This document shows positions 36,488 through 44,925 of a DNA stretch of 64,000 nucleotides, piece by piece. Positions within the stretch are counted from its first letter, which is position 1. Each line of letters starts with the position of its first letter. The notes beneath the pieces were generated by a model that saw only the letters and a program-made list of their open reading frames with translations, was not told the origin of the DNA and did no database searches. Source of the DNA: Bacillus sp. ISL-41 (GTDB lineage Bacteria > Bacillota > Bacilli > Bacillales > Cytobacillaceae); assembly GCF_018613235.1 (NCBI RefSeq), contig NZ_JAGGQP010000003.1, forward strand, positions 1 through 64,000, written 5' to 3'. A program made the position numbers and the translations under genes.

Positions 36488-37978
36488 ATGAATAACTATA
36501 TGAATGGAACAAAAGTTGTGAAGTCTTTTATGTTAGCTGGAGTAATGTCAATCGGGGTACTGACTGGAGGGCAATTCACCCAAGCAGCAGGACCTGAAAA
36601 AGTTAAGGTTGAACAATCTCACGCAGTGAAACCAGCAAAGGGTCAGTCTGCTGAAAAAGCTGAAAAAGCAAAGCCTGCTGTTTCAGCAAAGCCTGCTGCC
36701 AAGCCACAAGTAAAAGCACCAAAAGCAGAATCTAAGGAAAAAGCAGCAAAATCACAAGCTAGCACTCATGCAAGTGAAACGGCTAAAAAGAACGCAGCAC
36801 CAAACGCAGCAGTTCACTCAACTATTCAGCAAGCACCTGCTGAGGAAGTTCCAACTGAAGAAGTTGTTACTCAGGAGCCAGTTGTAGAAGATGTAGTTGA
36901 AGAGGTTGTTGAAGCAGAGCCAGTTGTAACTGATGACACTGAAAAAGATGCTGAATCAGAAGAAACTCCTGAGCTTGAAGAAAATGCAGCAACAGAACAA
37001 GAAGAAGAAAATGCTGAGCTTGACGCTGACACTGAAATGAAAAAGGAAGATGAAGAAGAATCCGATGAGGATTCTGAAGACATTGACCTTGATGCAGACG
37101 CAACTGTAAAAACTGAAGAAGACGAAGAAAATGACTCTGATTCTGAAGACATCGATCTTGATACAGATGCAACAGTGAAAACTGAAGAAGAAGACGAAGA
37201 GGAAGAGGATACTGAAGATAAGGAATCTCCTTCTATCGCTAACAAAATGAAGTCTAGTGCTTTCAATGCAAGCGATGTTGCTAAAGAGAAAGCTAACGAA
37301 AATTCTGCTGTAGCTTTGTCTGTGGAATTCAGTGAAGAAGAAGTTGCTGAAGAAGATGTAAACGAAGAAGACGTTACTGAAGGAGACGTTACTGAAGAAG
37401 ATGTCACTGAAGAAGATGTCACTGAAGAAGATGTCACTGAAGAAGATGTCACTGAAGAAGAAGCTACCGAAGAAGACGCAAAAGTATCTCCTTCTATTGC
37501 TAACAAAATGAAGTCTAAAGCTTTTAATGCAAGTGATGTCGCTAAAGAAAAAGCTAACAAAAACTCAGCTGTTGCTTTGTCTGTTGAAGTGACTGAGGAA
37601 GTCGTTGCTGATGAAACTGCCTCTGAAGAAGCAACTGAAGATGTCGTTGCTGATGAAACTGCCTCTGAAGAAGCAACTGAAGAAGTTGTTGCTGACGAAA
37701 CTGTTACTGAAGAAGTGACTGAAGAAGTTGTTGCTGACGAAACTGTTACTGAAGAAGTGACTGAAGAGGTTGTTGTTGATGAAACTGCTTCTGAAGAAGT
37801 GACTGAAGAAGCTAAAGTTAACCCTTCTGCTGCTAATAAAGCTGCGTCTAAAGCGAGTGAATATGCAAGTGAAATCGCGAAGAAATTTGCTGCATTGATC
37901 TCTGCTGTCTTTGCAGTATTTGAAAAAGCACCTGAAGAAACTACTGAAGAAGTTATCGTTGAAGCAGAAACAAAATAA
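36488..37978 (+). CDS. Secreted acidic repeat protein, unknown
   Basis: Not recognised. 496 residues: a signal peptide ending near QAA, a Lys/Ala-rich segment like its neighbour, then a very acidic repetitive body. Repeats seen: two 34-residue modules (247-280 and 334-367, starting SPSIANKMKS) with a degenerate third near 445; SEDIDLDADATVKTEE twice; EEDVT runs; and about five copies of a VVADETASEEATEE-type unit. Four perfect 15-bp DNA copies lie at 37391-37450. There is no anchor motif. Its extreme negative charge beside a basic partner suggests a charge-paired matrix or coat component; this is inference. Confidence 0.75.
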   Translation: MNNYMNGTKVVKSFMLAGVMSIGVLTGGQFTQAAGPEKVKVEQSHAVKPAKGQSAEKAEKAKPAVSAKPAAKPQVKAPKAESKEKAAKSQASTHASETAKKNAAPNAAVHSTIQQAPAEEVPTEEVVTQEPVVEDVVEEVVEAEPVVTDDTEKDAESEETPELEENAATEQEEENAELDADTEMKKEDEEESDEDSEDIDLDADATVKTEEDEENDSDSEDIDLDTDATVKTEEEDEEEEDTEDKESPSIANKMKSSAFNASDVAKEKANENSAVALSVEFSEEEVAEEDVNEEDVTEGDVTEEDVTEEDVTEEDVTEEDVTEEEATEEDAKVSPSIANKMKSKAFNASDVAKEKANKNSAVALSVEVTEEVVADETASEEATEDVVADETASEEATEEVVADETVTEEVTEEVVADETVTEEVTEEVVVDETASEEVTEEAKVNPSAANKAASKASEYASEIAKKFAALISAVFAVFEKAPEETTEEVIVEAETK

Positions 37979-37996
37979 TAGGATATAGTATCCTGG

Positions 37997-38030
37997 AAAG
38001 GACTTCCACACTTGCTGGAAGTCCTTTTTT
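37997..38030 (+). terminator. Terminator of the secreted protein pair
   Basis: AAAGGACTTCCA (37997-38008) and TGGAAGTCCTTT (38016-38027) followed by more T. It lies between the pair and the convergent YciI gene. Confidence 0.92.
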
Positions 38031-38034
38031 ATTC

Positions 38035-38355
38035 CTAATGAACCAGATTCCCTGTCGTCTGCGGGCTGTCTATCAGCCAGTTATTTTCTTCGTTGGCCAC
38101 GATAAGTTCGTTGATATCATATGTATTGTAATATTTCTCTTTTATGAACGGGTCACTTTCGACAAGTTTGAGTGCTTCATCAATATCATCGCAATTAAGG
38201 ATGATCATTGCTTGCTCGTTATTTTTTAACGGGCCGCCAACCATCAGTTTCCCTTCCCGGTTTAAATTCCTGAGGTGTTCAATATGCCTTGTCAACAGGC
38301 TTGGTTCCAGTTTGCCTTTCCTTTTATCTTTTAGGAACACGACAAATTTTTTCAT
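38035..38355 (-). CDS. YciI-like protein
   Basis: A 106-residue ferredoxin-like-fold protein of the YCII family: KKFVVFLKDKRKGKLEPSLL, then the core HIEHLRNLNREGKLMVGGPL and DEALKLVESDPF. The conserved His and Asp fit the family's putative active site; the reaction is unknown. The start at 38355 follows GGAG; an in-frame extension of 11 codons lacks a site. Confidence 0.85.
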   Translation of the reverse strand: MKKFVVFLKDKRKGKLEPSLLTRHIEHLRNLNREGKLMVGGPLKNNEQAMIILNCDDIDEALKLVESDPFIKEKYYNTYDINELIVANEENNWLIDSPQTTGNLVH

Positions 38356-38460
38356 AAAACGGTACTCCAATCTTATAATATTTTCCATTTCATCATATCA
38401 TTTCCGGCATTTCCCTGCATGTATGGACCGATTCCTTGTTAAAACTGAACATTTGAACAA

Positions 38461-38506
38461 AAAAAAGAGGGCAGTAATTGTGCGCATTCGCGCTTTACCT
38501 TCCCTC
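38461..38506 (-). terminator. Terminator of the nitrite/siroheme operon
   Basis: On the minus strand GAGGG...GGTAA...GCGC pairs with GCGC...TTAC...CCCTC, then six T. It overlaps the sirC stop codon at 38495. Confidence 0.75.
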
Positions 38507-39121
38507 CTCACTTATCGCTTCTTCAAGCAGCCTGGCAAACCTTTCTTCTCGATAGGGCTCCTTTAAGAAACTTTCGTCTGCTATTGTACTCAGAAGCTTC
38601 CTTCTTACTGTTTCATCTTTGACAGTCGCCTTGATTTCTTTACGACTGGATGCCAGGAACTCCACGTAGCTCTCATATTGTTCATCAAACATCTGCTCTA
38701 GCTGGCGGCAAATCTTTTTTGCCAGTACCGGACTTGCTCCCGATGTAGAGACGGCAATGGTCAATGTGCCTCTTTTCATGACGGATGGGACCTGGAAGTC
38801 CGATTCCTCCGGATGATCTGCAAGGTTAACCAATTGATATGGTGCTGCATCCCTTTTAACTGCCAGGTTCGTCTCTCCGTCATTAGTGGCGGCAACGATG
38901 AGCAAAGCTCCTTCAAGATCTTCCTTTGCATAAGGTTCAGGCCGCCAGGAAATTTCGCCGATTTCGGATAGCCGCAGCAATTCGCTTGTTAATTCCGGGC
39001 TCACTACCTTCACTTTCGCTCCAGCATCCAGCAAGCCATAGACTTTACGTTGAGCAACTCTGCCCCCGCCAATCACTACGACATTCCGATCCCGTATCTG
39101 TACATTTATAGGGTATATCAT
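38495..39121 (-). CDS. sirC: Precorrin-2 dehydrogenase (SirC/YlnF-type)
   Basis: NAD-dependent oxidation of precorrin-2 to sirohydrochlorin, the second step of siroheme synthesis. The 208 residues begin YPINVQIRDRNVVVIGGGRVA, a Rossmann fold with the GGGxxA motif, followed by NLADHPEESDFQVPSVMKRG and STSGASPVLAKKI, the CysG N-terminal domain signatures. The start at 39121 has GGAGAG at seven bases; an ATG five codons upstream has none. Last gene of the nir operon, separated from sirB by a repeat array. Confidence 0.92.
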   Translation of the reverse strand: MIYPINVQIRDRNVVVIGGGRVAQRKVYGLLDAGAKVKVVSPELTSELLRLSEIGEISWRPEPYAKEDLEGALLIVAATNDGETNLAVKRDAAPYQLVNLADHPEESDFQVPSVMKRGTLTIAVSTSGASPVLAKKICRQLEQMFDEQYESYVEFLASSRKEIKATVKDETVRRKLLSTIADESFLKEPYREERFARLLEEAISEEGR

Positions 39122-39135
39122 GCTTTCACTCTCCA

Positions 39136-39215
39136 TTTATTGGCTATGTTGACTACGGAATATATTTTATTGGCGGAGTTCACAATTTTATTGGCGATGT
39201 TCACAAATTTAGCAG
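39136..39215. repeat. TTTATTGG tandem array inside the nir operon
   Basis: TTTATTGG starts at 39136, 39166 and 39187, then TTTAGCAG at 39208 (steps 30, 21, 21). Two units continue as GCG-A-GTTCACAA, the same unit as in the array at 30818-30915. It fills the 114-base gap between sirB and sirC and is transcribed with them. Confidence 0.72.
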
Positions 39216-39235
39216 TTAAGACCGAGATTTTAAGT

Positions 39236-39964
39236 TCACCTTGCTCTTGCTTCATCAACTCTTTGCAGAAGCAGTTCGCCCAATCGTTCATCAAAGCCTA
39301 CTGGTTCACACAGGACAATCTCTTTTTCAGGATATTGATCCAACACATTGTGTACTGTTTCCTCTATTTTAGCGGTAAAACCGCCTGTATACAGCAAGAA
39401 TGGCAAAATATAAATCTTTGATGACGAGTAGCTTCCCAAGAGCTTTTCTCCATAAAATGGCTGTGTTGTTATATATCCAGTATCAACTTTTGCCGAGACT
39501 TTCTCCTGAACCCTGCCTGCCAGCTTCTCGAATTCCACCGCTGCCAGGGGATCTCTGCTGCCATGTCCGACGAGCAGGACGGTCTCTGAGTTCATGCCTG
39601 AAAATCCTTGTTTATTTAAACGGTCCAGAACGATTTCCAGGATCGTTTCATTTACACCGAGTGGCTCGCCATAGAAAATCTTTGTTTCTGGGTGCTTTTG
39701 TCTGACTCTTTCCAATTCAGCCGGAATGTCCACATTCGCATGGATTCCCGGAAGCAGCAATACCGGAACGACGGTTACTGATGATGCACCCTTTAAAATA
39801 CATGATTCGACCGCTTCGAATATGGCTGGCCGGGCATTTTCAAGGAATCCATAGGCTGCATTCGTTCTTTCCCCTGTGGATATTATCTTCTCGATGAATG
39901 ACACAAACACCTTGTTTCCTTGCTCACTTCTGCTGCCATGGCTGATGAATACTGTTGCTTCCAT
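39236..39964 (-). CDS. sirB: Sirohydrochlorin ferrochelatase (SirB/CbiX)
   Basis: Inserts iron into sirohydrochlorin to give siroheme. The 242 residues have two CbiX half-domains; catalytic His in VFISHGSRSEQG near the N-terminus, the second repeat marked by LLVGHGSRDP, and the VPVLLLPGIHANVDIP metal-site loop. AAAGGAGAG precedes the ATG; 27 bases from cobA-hemD. Confidence 0.92.
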   Translation of the reverse strand: MEATVFISHGSRSEQGNKVFVSFIEKIISTGERTNAAYGFLENARPAIFEAVESCILKGASSVTVVPVLLLPGIHANVDIPAELERVRQKHPETKIFYGEPLGVNETILEIVLDRLNKQGFSGMNSETVLLVGHGSRDPLAAVEFEKLAGRVQEKVSAKVDTGYITTQPFYGEKLLGSYSSSKIYILPFLLYTGGFTAKIEETVHNVLDQYPEKEIVLCEPVGFDERLGELLLQRVDEARAR

Positions 39965-39991
39965 ATCTTTCTCTCCTTTAAAACAAATCGA

Positions 39992-41452
39992 TTACACGGA
40001 TGCCAGTTCAGATTCTTTATTAGCCAAACAATCGACCACAGCAGTTTTATCCGGCGCTTCCAGCACTTTATCAGCTGCAATACCATATTCGCCTGCAGTC
40101 TCTGCCGTCTTAACTCCCATGCAAACAATCTTTGCTGTTTTCAAAAGCTGCTGCGGAATGATTTCTTTGAGGATCCCTTCTTCTATCATTGTTTTGATAG
40201 ACCTGGTGCTTGGCAAAATAACTGTGTTTACAGAAGCTTCCTCAAGTACTCTTTTAATAATAGGCGTGAATTGCTCGTCGATGACCTTTTTGGATGTGAC
40301 GAACCTTTCAGCATGAGGATGCTTATAGGCGGTATCACTGTCACCTACGATTAACAGCTTTCCTTCTTGAGACATCTTCCCATCCACTTCTGCAAAAAAG
40401 CCCTTTTCATTCAATGCCTTGACAGACTTTGTTGAACAGCCGTAAAAGTCTGCTTTCACCCTTCTGATATCGATTCCTTCTGAAAATAAGATTTCGAAGA
40501 ATTCCCCAACACTTTCAGGAGAGGTAAAAAGAATTTGCTCGTAATCAGCAATTCGCTTGATCACTGTTTGATCAACAGGTACGGAAACTTTCTTCCATTT
40601 CGGGAATTCAATCACATCTGCTCCCTGGTCCATCAATTCCTTCGCCAGTTCACTCTCATCCGTTCCTGTTCGTGCAAGCATTATTTGTTTACCAAACAAA
40701 GGTTTCTTTTCAAACCAGTTCAACTTCTTTCGAAGCGATACAATGTCACCAACAAGAGTGATTGCAGGGTTCGTAAAATTCACTTCCTTCGCTTTGGCAG
40801 CAATATTAGCCAGAGTTCCCTCCAAAGTCTGCTGCCGGGAGAAGGTTCCCCACTGAATGAGGATCACCGGGGTGTCCTCCGGTTTTCCATGCTTAATCAA
40901 ATTTCCGCTGATATATGGAAGATTTGAAATCCCCATATAAAAGGCAATTGTGTCAATGCCGGTGGCAAGCCCTTTCCAATCCAGTTTTGGATGGCCATTT
41001 TCAGATTTGTCATGGGCAGTCACAACCGCGAAGGATTCACCAAATTCACGGTGTGTGACGGGAATTCCTGCATAAAGCGGTGCAGATATTCCTGATGTGA
41101 TTCCCGGAACAATGTCAAAAGAAAGGCCATTTTCGGCCAAAGCAGCTGCTTCCTCGCCTACGCGCCCAAACACGCCAGGATCGCCGCCCTTGAGGCGGAC
41201 TACGATTTTACCTTCAAGCACTTTTTCAACCAGAAGGTCATTGATCATTTCCTGGCGAAGGACGTGCCGGTCCGGGAGCTTGCCGCAGTAGATCAGCTCG
41301 CAATCTGCAGGAGCATAATCCAGCAGTTTCGGGTTGGCAAGGCGGTCATATAGAATGACCTGCGCCTTTTTAATTGCTTCCATCCCCTTAACTGTTATCA
41401 GCTGTACGTCTCCTGGTCCTGCTCCAACTAAAAATGCTCTTCCTTCTTCCAT
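39992..41452 (-). CDS. cobA: Uroporphyrinogen-III C-methyltransferase fused to uroporphyrinogen-III synthase
   Basis: Bifunctional protein of 486 residues, as in B. subtilis NasF. Residues 1-245 are the SAM-dependent methyltransferase making precorrin-2 (LVGAGPGDVQLITVKG, RLKGGDPGVFGRVGEE, VVTAHDKSENG). Residues about 250-486 are a HemD-type uroporphyrinogen-III synthase (IMLARTGTDESELAKELMDQ at its start). It supplies precorrin-2 for the siroheme of NirB. Third gene of the nir operon. Confidence 0.92.
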   Translation of the reverse strand: MEEGRAFLVGAGPGDVQLITVKGMEAIKKAQVILYDRLANPKLLDYAPADCELIYCGKLPDRHVLRQEMINDLLVEKVLEGKIVVRLKGGDPGVFGRVGEEAAALAENGLSFDIVPGITSGISAPLYAGIPVTHREFGESFAVVTAHDKSENGHPKLDWKGLATGIDTIAFYMGISNLPYISGNLIKHGKPEDTPVILIQWGTFSRQQTLEGTLANIAAKAKEVNFTNPAITLVGDIVSLRKKLNWFEKKPLFGKQIMLARTGTDESELAKELMDQGADVIEFPKWKKVSVPVDQTVIKRIADYEQILFTSPESVGEFFEILFSEGIDIRRVKADFYGCSTKSVKALNEKGFFAEVDGKMSQEGKLLIVGDSDTAYKHPHAERFVTSKKVIDEQFTPIIKRVLEEASVNTVILPSTRSIKTMIEEGILKEIIPQQLLKTAKIVCMGVKTAETAGEYGIAADKVLEAPDKTAVVDCLANKESELASV

Positions 41453-41501
41453 TGTGTTCCCGCCCTTTCAATTATGAAGAAGGAAAGTCCCCCCTCTTAG
41501 G

Positions 41502-41828
41502 TCATATAGTTAAATACACTTCATTTTCGATTACTTCAACATGATACGTTTTTACTTCTCCTGTATCTGGAGCCTGAACTTTCCCGTCTTCCAGGGAGAT
41601 CTTCAGGTCGTAGACTGGACAATAGATAAACTTCCCGCTTACGAGTGCATCGGCAAGGGTCCCGCCTTTTCTGTGGGGACTGCGGTTCTCAACCGCTTTG
41701 ACATCTCCATTGGATATCCGGAACAAGACGATGTTCTCGCCATTTACTGTAACTGCCTGCCCAGCCCCCACAGGAAGGGAATCATAATCCGCCAGCTTGA
41801 TTCTCACCATTGTTTCCTGCATCATCAT
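41502..41828 (-). CDS. nirD: Nitrite reductase small subunit NirD, Rieske ligands incomplete
   Basis: Small subunit of cytoplasmic NAD(P)H-dependent nitrite reductase, 108 residues, Rieske-type fold. The usual ligand pattern Cys-x-His ... Cys-x2-His reads Ser50-Pro-His52 ... Cys70-Pro-Val-Tyr73, so two of four [2Fe-2S] ligands are lost. The protein is otherwise collinear with NirD. Enterobacterial NirD also lacks a cluster, so it may act structurally. Three ATGs in a row follow AGGAGG; the first or second is used. Eight bases after nirB. Confidence 0.92.
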   Translation of the reverse strand: MMMQETMVRIKLADYDSLPVGAGQAVTVNGENIVLFRISNGDVKAVENRSPHRKGGTLADALVSGKFIYCPVYDLKISLEDGKVQAPDTGEVKTYHVEVIENEVYLTI

Positions 41829-41836
41829 CCATCCTC

Positions 41837-44260
41837 CTATTCAACTGTTACGTTTCGTACTTGGTAGTATTTTTCTTTTATTCCATTATCAGAAATCGCT
41901 TCCTGCCACGGCTCGTTATAGCGCTCCAATGTCTTATCCAGTCTTTCGTTTAACTGTTTTCTCATCCTCTCATCGGCGAGGACTTCTTTGACATGTTCAA
42001 GTCCCATTCTCTCAAGCCAAGGAGCAGTCCTTTCAAGATAGGCAGCTGTTTCTCGGTAGTATTGGAGGTATGCTCCGGTAATTTCCATTACCTCTTCTTT
42101 TGTCTTAACGGTATCAAGCAGATCGGCAGCACGCAGGTCTGTTCCGCCATTTCCCCCGATATAGATTTCCCAGCCGCCATCGACCCCTACAAAACCAATG
42201 TCTTTAATTCCGGATTCCGCACAGTTCCTTGGACAAGCAGAAACTCCCATCTTGACCTTATGCGGTGTATCAAGGCGCTCAAACTTTTTCTCGAGCTCAA
42301 TTCCAAGCCCCATTGAATCCTGAGTTCCAAACCGGCAGAACTTTTCGCCAACACAGGTTTTTACGGTACGCAATGTTTTTCCGTACGCATAGCCTGATGC
42401 CATTCCCAGTTCTTCCCACATTGAAGGAAGATCCTCTTTGTTGACACCGAAGAGGCCGATTCTCTGTCCACCCGTCAGTTTTACCAAAGGCACATCGTAC
42501 TTCTCGGCAACTTCGGCAATTTTCTTCAAGTCTGCAGCAGTCGTCACACCGCCATACATTCTTGGAACAACTGAATATGTCCCATCCTTCTGGATGTTGG
42601 CATGCATTTTCTCATTAGCCAGCCTAGAATCTCGTTCATCCTTATAGCCGTCAAAATTGATCATACCAAGGTAATAGTTGATCGCTGGACGGCATTTCGA
42701 ACAACCTTCCTCCTGGGACCAGCCCAGAACATTCATGACTTCCCTGACATTCGTCAGGCCTTTAGCCCTGATTTCGGCAACAATTTCGTCTTTGCTTAAA
42801 GTTGTACATCCGCAGATCCCTGCTTTTTTCGCCGAAGTATCATATTGGTCGCCAAGTGTATATGCTAGGATGTCGGATATGAGTGATTTACATCTTCCGC
42901 ATGAACGGCCCGCGTTAGTGCAGCCACCTACTTCTTCAACAGTAGTCAACTCATTAGTAAGGATCGCGTCAACAATCGTTCCTTTTGTGACACCATTACA
43001 GCCGCAGACAAGCTCGTCATCAGCCATCGCTGCTACATCGCCTGCTTCTCCACCGCCACAGCAGCCGTTTGCTTCAAGAATCGAGACACTTGTTATACCG
43101 CTGATGTCTTCTCTTTTCGTCAGCATCCTGAACAGCCGGTTGCTGTCCTTTGTATCACCATAAAGTACAATCCCGGCAATCCGGTTGTCACGAATGACAA
43201 TTTTCTTGTAGATTCCATCAAACTCATTGTGGACCTTGATTGATTTCGTTCCTTCGTCATCACCGATTTCACCTGCTGAGAACAAATCACACCCAGATAC
43301 CTTCAGCTGGGTGCCGCAAATCGTCCCTTCATAAGGAGTCGTGAAGATACCGGCGAGCTTCGCTGCAAGTACTTTTCCCTGTTCATACAGCGGAGCGACA
43401 AGTCCATAGACGATTTCTCTATGTTCCGCACATTCCCCGACCGCATATATATTCGGCACATCTGTCTCCATATAATCATTGACAACAATCCCTCTGTTGA
43501 CATAAATGCCGCTATCTTTGGCCAGCTGGACATTAGGGCGGATGCCGACAGCCATGACGATAAGATCTGCCTGGATTTCGGAACCGTCAGAGAATCTTAG
43601 TCCGGTTACTCTATCGTCTCCTAGAATTTCCGTAGTCTGCTTTTCAAGCAAGAAATTCATGCCCTGGTTTTCCAGCTCTTTTTTCAGCATTTCAGAAGCT
43701 GTTTCATCAAGCTGTCTTTCCATCAGATGCGGCATCAAATGGACAACATCGACCTCCATGCCCAAATTCAGCAGGCCTCTTGCTGCCTCCAGGCCTAACA
43801 GCCCGCCGCCGATTACAGTTGCCTTTTTATACTGTCTGGAATCTTTGATCATCACTTCACAATCATGGATGTCACGAAACCCGACTACTCCCTGTTTATC
43901 AGATCCGGGCATAGGAAGAATAAACGAGCTGGAGCCTGTAGCGATGACCAACTCATCATAATCTACCCTGCGTCCCTGATCAGATAGGACCTGCTTCTTC
44001 TGCTTGTCTATCCCGACTACAGCTTCCCCTGTATAAAGCTGGATACCGTTATTCTTATACCAATCCCAGTCATTCATGATAATGTCTTCGATGGACTTAT
44101 CTCCCTGAAGGACTGTGGATAACATAATTCTATTGTAGTTAGGATGTGGCTCATTCCCAAAAATAGTGATCTCATATCTATCTGGCCGAAGTTTAAGCAA
44201 TTCTTCAATCGTCCTTACTCCTGCCATTCCATTTCCTATCATGACTAGTTTCTTTTTCAT
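41837..44260 (-). CDS. nirB: Nitrite reductase [NAD(P)H] large subunit
   Basis: Reduces nitrite to ammonium in the cytoplasm with six electrons from NADH. The 807 residues hold an N-terminal FAD/NAD oxidoreductase (IGNGMAGVRT, ATGSSSFILP, VIGGGLLGLEAARGL), two BFD-like [2Fe-2S] domains (CGCNGVTKGTI...CGRC; CGCTTLSKDEI...CSKC) and the siroheme/[4Fe-4S] domain with TCVGEKFCRFG and SACPRNCAES. GGGAGGAC precedes the ATG. First gene of nirB-nirD-cobA/hemD-sirB-sirC; upstream Fnr-type sites suggest anaerobic induction. Confidence 0.95.
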   Translation of the reverse strand: MKKKLVMIGNGMAGVRTIEELLKLRPDRYEITIFGNEPHPNYNRIMLSTVLQGDKSIEDIIMNDWDWYKNNGIQLYTGEAVVGIDKQKKQVLSDQGRRVDYDELVIATGSSSFILPMPGSDKQGVVGFRDIHDCEVMIKDSRQYKKATVIGGGLLGLEAARGLLNLGMEVDVVHLMPHLMERQLDETASEMLKKELENQGMNFLLEKQTTEILGDDRVTGLRFSDGSEIQADLIVMAVGIRPNVQLAKDSGIYVNRGIVVNDYMETDVPNIYAVGECAEHREIVYGLVAPLYEQGKVLAAKLAGIFTTPYEGTICGTQLKVSGCDLFSAGEIGDDEGTKSIKVHNEFDGIYKKIVIRDNRIAGIVLYGDTKDSNRLFRMLTKREDISGITSVSILEANGCCGGGEAGDVAAMADDELVCGCNGVTKGTIVDAILTNELTTVEEVGGCTNAGRSCGRCKSLISDILAYTLGDQYDTSAKKAGICGCTTLSKDEIVAEIRAKGLTNVREVMNVLGWSQEEGCSKCRPAINYYLGMINFDGYKDERDSRLANEKMHANIQKDGTYSVVPRMYGGVTTAADLKKIAEVAEKYDVPLVKLTGGQRIGLFGVNKEDLPSMWEELGMASGYAYGKTLRTVKTCVGEKFCRFGTQDSMGLGIELEKKFERLDTPHKVKMGVSACPRNCAESGIKDIGFVGVDGGWEIYIGGNGGTDLRAADLLDTVKTKEEVMEITGAYLQYYRETAAYLERTAPWLERMGLEHVKEVLADERMRKQLNERLDKTLERYNEPWQEAISDNGIKEKYYQVRNVTVE

Positions 44261-44323
44261 TTCGTTTGTCCTCCCATAGTTAAAGCTTCTGTCCCGGAGT
44301 TTTCATTAATGATATTTCCTCTA

Positions 44324-44336
44324 TGTATAAATTGTA
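44324..44336 (-). promoter_or_regulatory. Predicted nirB promoter -10 element and start
   Basis: On the minus strand TACAAT (44336 to 44331), giving a transcript start near 44324. This places the proximal Fnr site at -41.5. Confidence 0.6.
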
Positions 44337-44357
44337 TTGTGATTTAAGTCTCCTGTT

Positions 44358-44373
44358 TGTGAAGTTCGTCACA
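44358..44373. promoter_or_regulatory. Fnr/CRP-type operator, proximal
   Basis: TGTGA-AGTTCG-TCACA, a perfect inverted repeat matching the Bacillus Fnr consensus TGTGA-N6-TCACA. Centre 44365.5, the class II activator position relative to the nirB start. Confidence 0.85.
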
Positions 44374-44387
44374 TTTCAACTAGAGTT

Positions 44388-44403
44388 TGTGTACTATTTC
44401 ACA
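44388..44403. promoter_or_regulatory. Fnr/CRP-type operator, distal
   Basis: TGTGT-ACTATT-TCACA, one mismatch to the consensus, centred exactly 30 bp (about three helical turns) upstream of the proximal site, at about -71.5. Confidence 0.72.
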
Positions 44404-44528
44404 AATACTTCAAAATTAGCAATTTCCACCTTTCTTTTGAATAGCAGTTATGTCTCAGCTTAAATTGGGTATTGTACTTGTAATGGAATGATTAGATTTA
44501 GATCCAAATGTAAAAGGAGGCAGGCTTC

Positions 44529-44897
44529 ATGATCATTGTCTATATAAGTATTGCTGTCATCGTGGCAGCCCTGGGTTATCTTGGTTATGTTGTTTATAAA
44601 ACATATAAAGATGCCAAGCCAACGATCGATAGTCTTCAAGAGACTGCAACCCGGGTACAGAACAAAACGAATGCTATCAAAGAAGAAACCGATTCACTGA
44701 AGTTTAAGCAGCAGAAGCTGATGACTGATTTTGAAAAGAAAAAGAAAGCCGTCAATACCGTTGTTTTTTCAGTAAAACAGACACCGGTAGAATTCAAAAA
44801 CGCACTTGTTGCAAAACCTGTGGCTGAACTTGAACAGAAGTATAAAGCAAGACAGTGGAACCGTAAGCGTCGCAACCGAACAATGCAGCCGCAATAA
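44529..44897 (+). CDS. DUF948-like small membrane protein
   Basis: 122 residues: one N-terminal transmembrane helix (IVYISIAVIVAALGYLGYVV) then a charged coiled-coil (KPTIDSLQETATRVQNKTNA) and a basic C-terminus. It resembles YtxG/DUF948 general-stress proteins. AAAGGAGG precedes the ATG. Function unknown; it is transcribed away from nirB. Confidence 0.75.
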   Translation: MIIVYISIAVIVAALGYLGYVVYKTYKDAKPTIDSLQETATRVQNKTNAIKEETDSLKFKQQKLMTDFEKKKKAVNTVVFSVKQTPVEFKNALVAKPVAELEQKYKARQWNRKRRNRTMQPQ

Positions 44898-44899
44898 GA

Positions 44900-44925
44900 C
44901 AGGGCAACTCGCCCTGTTTTTTTAT
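44900..44925 (+). terminator. Terminator of the DUF948-like gene
   Basis: ACAGGGC (44900-44906) and GCCCTGT (44912-44918) followed by seven T. Confidence 0.9.

Noticed and set aside
36871-37560. Long serine-rich minus-strand frame opposite the acidic protein gene
   Set aside because: It mirrors the GAA/GAT codon repeats of the plus-strand gene; it lacks a ribosome site, a signal peptide and terminator support.
41837-44260. Sulfite reductase instead of nitrite reductase
   Set aside because: The N-terminal FAD/NAD oxidoreductase and two BFD domains ahead of the siroheme domain, with nirD next to it, are specific to NADH nitrite reductase.
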